A stretch of 36,264 nt of DNA from Peptoniphilus_B koenoeneniae (lineage in GTDB: Bacteria > Bacillota > Clostridia > Tissierellales > Peptoniphilaceae): positions 1 through 36,264 of the forward strand of contig NZ_JAUSTN010000010.1 of NCBI RefSeq assembly GCF_030812875.1, read 5' to 3'. Position 1 is the stretch's first letter. Every line of letters begins with the position of its first letter. The notes beneath the pieces were generated by a model, which saw only the letters and a program-made list of their open reading frames with translations, was not told where the DNA came from and did no database searches. The position numbers and the translations under genes were made by a program. Positions 30,999 through 36,264 of this stretch are shown here, in pieces.

Positions 30999-33264
30999 AA
31001 TTTCCTTTTATTTTGTTCAATATTCTTCTGAAAAAGCTTTCTTTTTTTTCTTCTATTTTTATATCTTCCACTTCTTTCTTTTTATAATAATCAATAAAAT
31101 ATTTTTGGCAATCTAAACTTCCATCTTCTTTTATTTTATAATATTTCCCATCAGGACCCATTCTTCTTCCTTGCAAATCATCTTCCCATTGAGTATCCAT
31201 GTAATGTAAAATCTCCGCTCTTATTGCTCTATCTCTTATGGGGCTTGCTATTTCAACTCTTCTTTCCATGTTTCTTGTCATTAGATCTGCTGATGAAATA
31301 TATATTTGCTGATCTTCATTTTGACCGAAAATATATACTCTTGGGTGTTCCAAAAATCTTCCTACTATGCTTCTTATTTCTATATTTTCTGTATTATCCT
31401 TTACACCAGGAAGCAGACAGGAAATCCCTCTTATTATTAATTTTATTTGCACTCCCTTTTCTGAAGCATCTCTTAATTTTTTTATTAAATCATAGTCTGT
31501 TAGGGAGTTCATTTTTAAAAATATATATCCTTCCTTGCCTTTTTTCATTTCTCTCTCTATAAGTTCCAATATCTTTTCTTTTATAGCAAAGGGAGATTGA
31601 AGGATTTTTTCATAGGAGCCGTTTACAATTCCAGTGCATACATTAAAGAAAAATTCTGTTGCATCTTGTCCTATCATAGGATCAGCAGTAATAAATGAAA
31701 AGTCCGTATATTGTTTTGCAGTTTTTTCGTTATAGTTTCCAGTTCCTATTTGTGTTATATTTTCTATTTCATTGTTTTGTCTATAGGTTATAAGGCATAT
31801 TTTTGAATGAACTTTAAATTGGTCAAAGCCATATACTATGTTACAACCTGCATCGTACAAAATTTGTGCATAGTCAAGATTTTGCTTTTCATCAAATCTT
31901 GCTTTAAGCTCCATTAAAACCGTAACGTTTTTTCCGTTTTCCGCAGCTTTGCACAAATATTCCACAAGTTTTGAATTTTTTGCCAATCTGTAGATTGTTA
32001 TTTTTATGGAGATTACGTCTTTTGTTTCTGCCGCTTCTTTTATTAAGTTTACGAATATGTCCATACTTTCATAGGGGTAGGCAAATAAATAATCTTTTTT
32101 TTCTATTGCTTTTATTATGGATCCACCTTTTATTTGGGATTCTCTTTCTGGGCTAAAGGCGGAATATAAAATTTCTTCTATGTTTTGAAGTTTTTCCCCT
32201 TCAAGATCAAAGGCATAGTCCATGTGAATTGGAGAATTTACAACATATATTTGCTCTTCACTTATTATAAGTTTTTCCATGAAAAATTTTTTCATTGAGT
32301 CACTCAAAGGACGATCACTTTCAAGTCTTACGGGATTTAATCTGTTTCTCTTTTTTAAAATTTTTTTCATGTAACTTTTATAATCTATACTGTCTTCTGC
32401 TGCTTCATCGTCGGCAGATAAGTCGGAATTTCTTGTTACATTTATTATTGCCGTATCTGTTATTTTATAGCCTTTAAAAATTGATTTTGCATATTTATGA
32501 AGTATGTTTTCCATTAAAACATAAGTAAATTTTCCCCTTTTTCCAGGTAGCCTTATATATTTAGGCATTGCTTGAGGGGTTATTACAAGACCATAAGATT
32601 TTTCTCCTTTTTGGTCAATCTCCACTGCTATATAGGGTCTGTCATTTTCAAGAAAAGGAAAGGGATTATGAAAATCTACTATCTGAGGTGAAAGGATAGG
32701 TTTTATAAATTTTTTAAAAAAATTTTTTACATATTTATTTTCTTCATCGTCAAGTTCTTCGATTTTTAGATTTCTTATGCCTTTTCTTCTTAAGTTTTTT
32801 TCTACTTCTGAATAAATCTCATCTTTTTTCTTATAGAGTCTTTTTACATCTTTGTAAATTAATTTTAACTGTTCCTCTGGAGTCATCTTTGTTTTATTGT
32901 CAATGTAGTCTCCTTTTATAAGAGCATAATCGCTTAATCTTCCTACTCTGACCATAAAATATTCTGTCAAATTACTTGTAAATATTGCTATAAATTTTAA
33001 TTTTTCAAGGGCGGGAGTCAAATCTGAATTTGCTTCTTCTAAAACTCTTTCATTAAACCTAAGCCAAGATAATTCTCGACTTTGCATATATATTTTTGCT
33101 CCCCTTCTTGTTAATTTTTCTTCTTTATCTGTAATATATACTTCTTCATTTTCTTCTATTTTTTCATCTTTATTTGAAGAGTCTATTTTTTCTTTTTCTT
33201 CTATTTTTTCATCTTTATTTGAAGTTTCTATCTTTTTCTTTTCTTCTACTTTTTCAGTTTCCAT
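30997..33264 (-). CDS. ppk1: Polyphosphate kinase 1
   Basis: 755 residues. The core starts at about residue 60 with SRELSWLRFNERVLEEA; the autophosphorylated His lies in FKVHSKICL and the second active-site His in LEHPRVYIFG, with TNRNMERRVE-type motif TRNMERRVEIA near the end. It makes polyphosphate from ATP. The first 55 residues are an unusual Lys/Glu-rich extension built on a 15-residue repeat (SNKDEKIEEKEKID). The start codon lies inside the end of ppx with GAGAGGG before it. Pairs with ppx to set polyphosphate levels. Confidence 0.94.
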   Translation of the reverse strand: METEKVEEKKKIETSNKDEKIEEKEKIDSSNKDEKIEENEEVYITDKEEKLTRRGAKIYMQSRELSWLRFNERVLEEANSDLTPALEKLKFIAIFTSNLTEYFMVRVGRLSDYALIKGDYIDNKTKMTPEEQLKLIYKDVKRLYKKKDEIYSEVEKNLRRKGIRNLKIEELDDEENKYVKNFFKKFIKPILSPQIVDFHNPFPFLENDRPYIAVEIDQKGEKSYGLVITPQAMPKYIRLPGKRGKFTYVLMENILHKYAKSIFKGYKITDTAIINVTRNSDLSADDEAAEDSIDYKSYMKKILKKRNRLNPVRLESDRPLSDSMKKFFMEKLIISEEQIYVVNSPIHMDYAFDLEGEKLQNIEEILYSAFSPERESQIKGGSIIKAIEKKDYLFAYPYESMDIFVNLIKEAAETKDVISIKITIYRLAKNSKLVEYLCKAAENGKNVTVLMELKARFDEKQNLDYAQILYDAGCNIVYGFDQFKVHSKICLITYRQNNEIENITQIGTGNYNEKTAKQYTDFSFITADPMIGQDATEFFFNVCTGIVNGSYEKILQSPFAIKEKILELIEREMKKGKEGYIFLKMNSLTDYDLIKKLRDASEKGVQIKLIIRGISCLLPGVKDNTENIEIRSIVGRFLEHPRVYIFGQNEDQQIYISSADLMTRNMERRVEIASPIRDRAIRAEILHYMDTQWEDDLQGRRMGPDGKYYKIKEDGSLDCQKYFIDYYKKKEVEDIKIEEKKESFFRRILNKIKGN
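33151..33262. repeat. 45-bp tandem repeat in the 5' end of ppk1
   Basis: A 29-base stretch is identical at 33151-33179 and 33196-33224 (period 45 bp, 15 codons), with a degenerate third partial unit to 33262. The number of units may vary between strains. Confidence 0.7.
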
Positions 33265-34139
33265 TTCAAATATCCCTCTCTAACTCCGTTATCACTAACA
33301 AAAATCCTATTCACTTTAAACTTTTTCATTATTTCTATAAGGGCAATTAAGCCTGGTGTCAAAGTATGAACTCTTGAAGGACAAATTTTTAATATCAGGT
33401 CTATGATTTCAGGATTTTTTTCTAAAATTTTCTTTTTTATTTTTTTTAAATCTTTTTTACTTACTACATTTTCTATATAGGTCTCAGGATATAATTCTGA
33501 AATTAAGTTTCTGCAAGCTCTTATAGTGCCTCCCACTCCCACCATGCTTTTACAGTTTTTTTCTCTTTCTACTTTGTCTAATTTTTTATTTATATGATAT
33601 TTTATTAATTGTGCCTCGGTTTTTTTCGGTAATATATCTTTTACAAATTTTGAATAGAGAGATAGAGATCCTTCATCAAGACTTTTTTCACTTTTTATTT
33701 TTCCTCCGTCATATACGGTTATTTCCGTTGAACCTCCTCCAATATCAATGGTTACTCCTTTTTCAAGGTTAAATAAATCCATCGCACCTAAATAACCAAG
33801 ATAGGCCTCATCTTCTCCACTTATAAGATCGATTTCTATATTTGTTTTTTCTTTAACTTCTTTTAAAATATTTTCCCTATTGCTCACATTTCTAAGAGAT
33901 GCAGTGGCAAATACATAAACTGTGTCTGCCTTAAAGTGTTTTAAAATTCTGTTAAAGGAATTTAATGTTTTTACAAGTTTATCTATTCCCTTTCTTGTCA
34001 TTTCTCCATGAATCATATAACTTGCAAGACCTGCTACAACTTTTTTGTTCATTATATTTACAGGTTCATCATCTTTATTTAAGTCATATATTGTTAGCCT
34101 TATTGTATTGGATCCTATATCAACCAGTGCATATTTCAT
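33246..34139 (-). CDS. ppx: Exopolyphosphatase (Ppx/GppA family)
   Basis: 297 residues, the short form without the C-terminal HD domain. ASKHA motifs are DIGSNTIRLTIYD at the N-terminus, TASLRN, and IDIGGGSTEITV. It hydrolyses polyphosphate or pppGpp; the two activities cannot be told apart by sequence. Its 3' end overlaps the ppk1 start by 19 bases. GGAGAG precedes the ATG, and a promoter is seen at 34171-34200. Confidence 0.92.
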   Translation of the reverse strand: MKYALVDIGSNTIRLTIYDLNKDDEPVNIMNKKVVAGLASYMIHGEMTRKGIDKLVKTLNSFNRILKHFKADTVYVFATASLRNVSNRENILKEVKEKTNIEIDLISGEDEAYLGYLGAMDLFNLEKGVTIDIGGGSTEITVYDGGKIKSEKSLDEGSLSLYSKFVKDILPKKTEAQLIKYHINKKLDKVEREKNCKSMVGVGGTIRACRNLISELYPETYIENVVSKKDLKKIKKKILEKNPEIIDLILKICPSRVHTLTPGLIALIEIMKKFKVNRIFVSDNGVREGYLKWKLKK

Positions 34140-34170
34140 AAAACTCTCCTAATCTTTTTTCATATAATAT

Positions 34171-34200
34171 ATTATATTAAGTTTATTTTGTTTTTGTAAA
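34171..34200 (-). promoter_or_regulatory. Sigma-A type promoter of ppx-ppk1
   Basis: Minus strand TTTACA (34200-34195), 18-base spacer, TATAAT (34176-34171). Confidence 0.6.
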
Positions 34201-34211
34201 TTTTGTGTAAT

Positions 34212-35501
34212 TTATAGGGAGAAAAATTCTTTAAAAACTTTAAACATATATTCTAAATCTTTTATTGCCATTAATTCTCTCACTGAATGCATAGCAAGCA
34301 TTGGGCAACCTACATCAACTGTTCTTACGTTTATTCTTCTTGAGGTTATAGGTCCTATGGTAGTCCCTCCTCTTAAATCACTTCTATTGTAAAAAGTTTG
34401 AACCGGCACTTTGGCTCTTGCACATAAGTCTTTAAAAATTGCACCGCTTATACTGTCACTTGCATAAGATTTATTTGCCGCATATTTTATAACTGGTCCA
34501 CCACCTAATAAAGGAATATTTGTAGGATCTGTTTTTTCTTTAAAATTGGGATGAATTCCGTGGGCCATGTCCGATGAAATCATAAAGGAATTTTCAAGAT
34601 TTTTTAAATAATCTTCTCTATTCATTTTTAAACCGCTCACTATTCTTTCAAGGCTTGTTTCTATAAAAGAGCTGTCGGCTCCCATTTTTGTTCCCGAACC
34701 TACTTCTTCATTATCTGTTGCTATTATTACGTTAATTTCCGTATGATTTTTATTTTCTACTAAACTTTTTAAACTTAAATAGGCACTGGCAAGATTGTCA
34801 ATTCTGCCTGAGGAAATAAATTCATCATTAAGGCCTAAAATTGAAGCCTTTTGCCTATCGTATAAATATAATTCGTAATCTAAAATCTCTTCTGTTTTTA
34901 TTTCTAATTTTTTTGAGATTACTTCTTTTATAAAATCTTTCTTTTCATATTTTTTACTATTATCAAGAGCCACAAGAGGCAAGGTATGAATTTGAGGATT
35001 TAATTCAAATCCTTTGTTAATGTCTCTATTCATATGAATTGCAAGATTAGGAATTATACAAAGATTTTTTTCAAAATTTATAAGTTGCATTTTAGGATTT
35101 AAAGGATCGTCAGATTTTAAAATAACTCTTCCCGCCATGCTTAGGGGCCTATCAAGCCAAGTATTTAAAATTGGTCCTCCATAAACTTCAGTATTAAGGC
35201 TCAACATATTTTCTGTTTTTATTAAGGGATTTGATTTTACTTTAAAACCTGGAGAATCTGTGTGAGAGTCTATAATTTTAAAAATCCCCCTCTTTATTTT
35301 TCCTATACTGAAGGCAATAATTGCACTATCATTATTTTTTATATAAAATTTTGAATTTTCTCTAAGATTAAAATCTTTCGACAAATCAAGTTCTTCAAAA
35401 TTATTTTTTATTAAAATTTCTTCCATTGTTTTCACTGCAAAAAAGTTTACAGGACTTTTGTCCATAAAATCTAACATTCCATTTAACAATTTGTTATCCA
35501 T
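34212..35501 (-). CDS. apeB: M18 family aminopeptidase
   Basis: 429 residues from the ATG behind ATGGAGG; an upstream in-frame extension lacks such a site. Zinc ligands and catalytic residues of the M18 family are in IIDSHTDSPGFKVK, TDNEEVGSGT, ISSDMAHGIHPN and a C-terminal MHSVRE. M18 enzymes are cytosolic and remove acidic N-terminal residues (aspartyl aminopeptidase). No terminator separates it from the ppx promoter. Confidence 0.93.
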   Translation of the reverse strand: MDNKLLNGMLDFMDKSPVNFFAVKTMEEILIKNNFEELDLSKDFNLRENSKFYIKNNDSAIIAFSIGKIKRGIFKIIDSHTDSPGFKVKSNPLIKTENMLSLNTEVYGGPILNTWLDRPLSMAGRVILKSDDPLNPKMQLINFEKNLCIIPNLAIHMNRDINKGFELNPQIHTLPLVALDNSKKYEKKDFIKEVISKKLEIKTEEILDYELYLYDRQKASILGLNDEFISSGRIDNLASAYLSLKSLVENKNHTEINVIIATDNEEVGSGTKMGADSSFIETSLERIVSGLKMNREDYLKNLENSFMISSDMAHGIHPNFKEKTDPTNIPLLGGGPVIKYAANKSYASDSISGAIFKDLCARAKVPVQTFYNRSDLRGGTTIGPITSRRINVRTVDVGCPMLAMHSVRELMAIKDLEYMFKVFKEFFSL

Positions 35502-35554
35502 AATATAAACCTCCATAATTTTATTATAATTCAAACAAAATAAAATATAAAATT

Positions 35555-35591
35555 CCAAATAAAAAAATTCCTAAAATAAATTTTAGGAATT
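35555..35591 (-). terminator. Rho-independent terminator, second after the tRNA cluster
   Basis: Perfect 11-bp arms AATTCCTAAAA/TTTTAGGAATT with a 4-base loop and a T run on the minus strand. Confidence 0.75.
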
Positions 35592-35613
35592 TAAAAATAA
35601 TTTTTTAATAAAC

Positions 35614-35651
35614 TAAAAAAAGCTTACAATAACTTTAAAATTACTGTAAGC
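35614..35651 (-). terminator. Rho-independent terminator, first after the tRNA cluster
   Basis: GCTTACAGTAA/TTATTGTAAGC stem (one wobble pair) followed by seven T on the minus strand, immediately after the tRNA-Ser CCA. Confidence 0.8.
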
Positions 35652-35652
35652 A

Positions 35653-35741
35653 TGGCGGAGAGGGTGGGATTCGAACCCACGTGGGCTTGCACCCAAACGG
35701 TTTTCAAGACCGCCTCGTTATGACCACTTCGATACCTCTCC
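35653..35741 (-). tRNA. tRNA-Ser (anticodon UGA)
   Basis: 89 bases with CCA encoded. The anticodon loop reads CTTGAAA (TGA) and a long variable arm marks a class II tRNA. Last of six tRNA genes in a row. Confidence 0.95.
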
Positions 35742-35755
35742 ATTTAATTAAAAAA

Positions 35756-35831
35756 TGGTGACCCATGCGCGATTCGAACGCGCGACACCTTGATTAAAAG
35801 TCAAGTGCTCTGCCGACTGAGCTAATGGGTC
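35756..35831 (-). tRNA. tRNA-Lys (anticodon UUU)
   Basis: 76 bases, CCA encoded. Anticodon loop CTTTTAA; acceptor GACCCAT pairs with ATGGGTC; normal GTTCGAATC T arm. Confidence 0.95.
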
Positions 35832-35848
35832 ATATTATATTAAATTAT

Positions 35849-35925
35849 TGGCTGGGGCGGCAGGACTCGAACCTACGAAATGCCAGAGTCAAAGTCTGGT
35901 GCCTTACCGACTTGGCTACGCCCCA
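35849..35925 (-). tRNA. tRNA-Gln (anticodon UUG)
   Basis: 77 bases, CCA encoded. Anticodon loop read as CTTTGAC (TTG); acceptor TGGGGCG pairs with CGCCCCA. T at position 1 is usual for bacterial tRNA-Gln. Confidence 0.95.
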
Positions 35926-35933
35926 ATATGTTT

Positions 35934-36010
35934 TGGTGCAGCTAGGAGGATTCGAACCCCCGGCACACGGATTAGAAGTCCGTTGCTCTATCCTACTGAG
36001 CTATAGCTGC
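35934..36010 (-). tRNA. tRNA-Arg (anticodon UCU)
   Basis: 77 bases, CCA encoded. Anticodon loop CTTCTAA (TCT); acceptor GCAGCTA pairs with TAGCTGC. Confidence 0.95.
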
Positions 36011-36015
36011 ATATT

Positions 36016-36089
36016 TGGAGCGGGTGAAGGGAATCGGACCCTCGCAACCAGCTTGGAAGGCTGGGGCTCTACCACTGAGCTACACCCGC
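36016..36089 (-). tRNA. tRNA-Gly (anticodon UCC)
   Basis: 74 bases, CCA encoded. Anticodon loop CTTCCAA (TCC); acceptor GCGGGTG pairs with CACCCGC. The T loop reads TCCGATT instead of TTCGATT, so position 55 is C; the D loop keeps its GG. Confidence 0.92.
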
Positions 36090-36175
36090 ACAACTATAGA
36101 TTATACAAAATTTTTACATAACTTTCAAGTAAAATTTAAAACTTTTGCTCTAATATGCTGCTTTTTTTATTTTAT

Positions 36176-36261
36176 TGGTGGAGGAGAGTGGATTTGAACC
36201 ACTGAAAGCGATGCTAACGGATTTACAGTCCGTCCCCTTTGGCCAACTTGGGTACTCCTCC
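36176..36261 (-). tRNA. tRNA-Tyr (anticodon GUA)
   Basis: 86 bases, CCA encoded, with a long variable arm. Anticodon loop CTGTAAA (GTA); acceptor GGAGGAG pairs with CTCCTCC. The promoter of the cluster lies beyond the window edge or farther upstream. Confidence 0.95.
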
Positions 36262-36264
36262 ATA

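Noticed and set aside
35825..36197. Plus-strand open frames across the tRNA cluster
   Set aside because: They are antisense readings of tRNA-Gln, -Arg, -Gly and -Tyr; peptides of this kind are a known annotation artefact.
1..36264. CRISPR array or restriction/defence island
   Set aside because: No regularly spaced repeats and no Cas, restriction or toxin-antitoxin genes are seen; the only tandem repeat is inside ppk1.

Overview
The window looks like chromosome from an AT-rich, low-GC Gram-positive anaerobe. The gene set (type III glutamine synthetase, separate PyrI and PyrK subunits, a BofA-like protein, TelA/XpaC pair, LytR-CpsA-Psr protein) fits the Clostridia/Tissierellia, and I would guess a Peptoniphilus/Anaerococcus-like coccus. 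The genus is inference only. Nearly every gene lies on the minus strand.

Positions 1 to about 13,160 are accessory DNA and look like one mobile element inside another. The outer element runs from about 9,504 to 13,162. It is the end of a Tn1549-type integrative conjugative element: a tightly overlapping block of replication initiator, DnaC-like helicase loader, PcfB and VirD4 coupling protein, abutting the 3' end of the 23S rRNA methyltransferase gene rlmD (rumA), a known integration site. The VirD4 gene is cut at about codon 340. What follows is a second element (1 to about 9,505, its left end outside the window) that starts with its own large serine recombinase. It carries a lantibiotic-protection type ABC transporter of three proteins, an OmpR-family response regulator and histidine kinase, a patch of small and partly decayed genes (lipoprotein, RDD protein, zinc ribbon, GHKL kinase remnant), a DUF3847 protein and a sequence that matches the MobQ/IncQ-type origin of transfer. 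It therefore reads as a mobilizable element that has disabled the conjugation machinery of its host element.

Positions 13,121 to 35,501 are ordinary chromosome in short operons: hypothetical-cvfB-rlmD; glnN-pyrG; xpaC-telA-xpt-tsaE-tsaB-rimI-tsaD (including the TsaBDE subunits for tRNA t6A formation); one lone plus-strand gene; pyrB-pyrI-pyrK-pyrD; bofA-like-LCP; a cytidylate-kinase-like gene; ppx-ppk1; and an M18 aminopeptidase. Rho-independent terminators separate most of them. Positions 35,653 to 36,261 hold six tRNA genes (Tyr, Gly, Arg, Gln, Lys, Ser in transcription order), followed by two terminators.

The most interesting signals are the nested insertion into virD4, the oriT-like site, an 11-bp-period direct repeat in front of the lantibiotic-protection operon, a terminator hairpin inside the glnN leader that looks like an attenuator, a small reading frame that begins exactly at the rlmD junction, and a tRNA-Gly with C at the usually invariant position 55.
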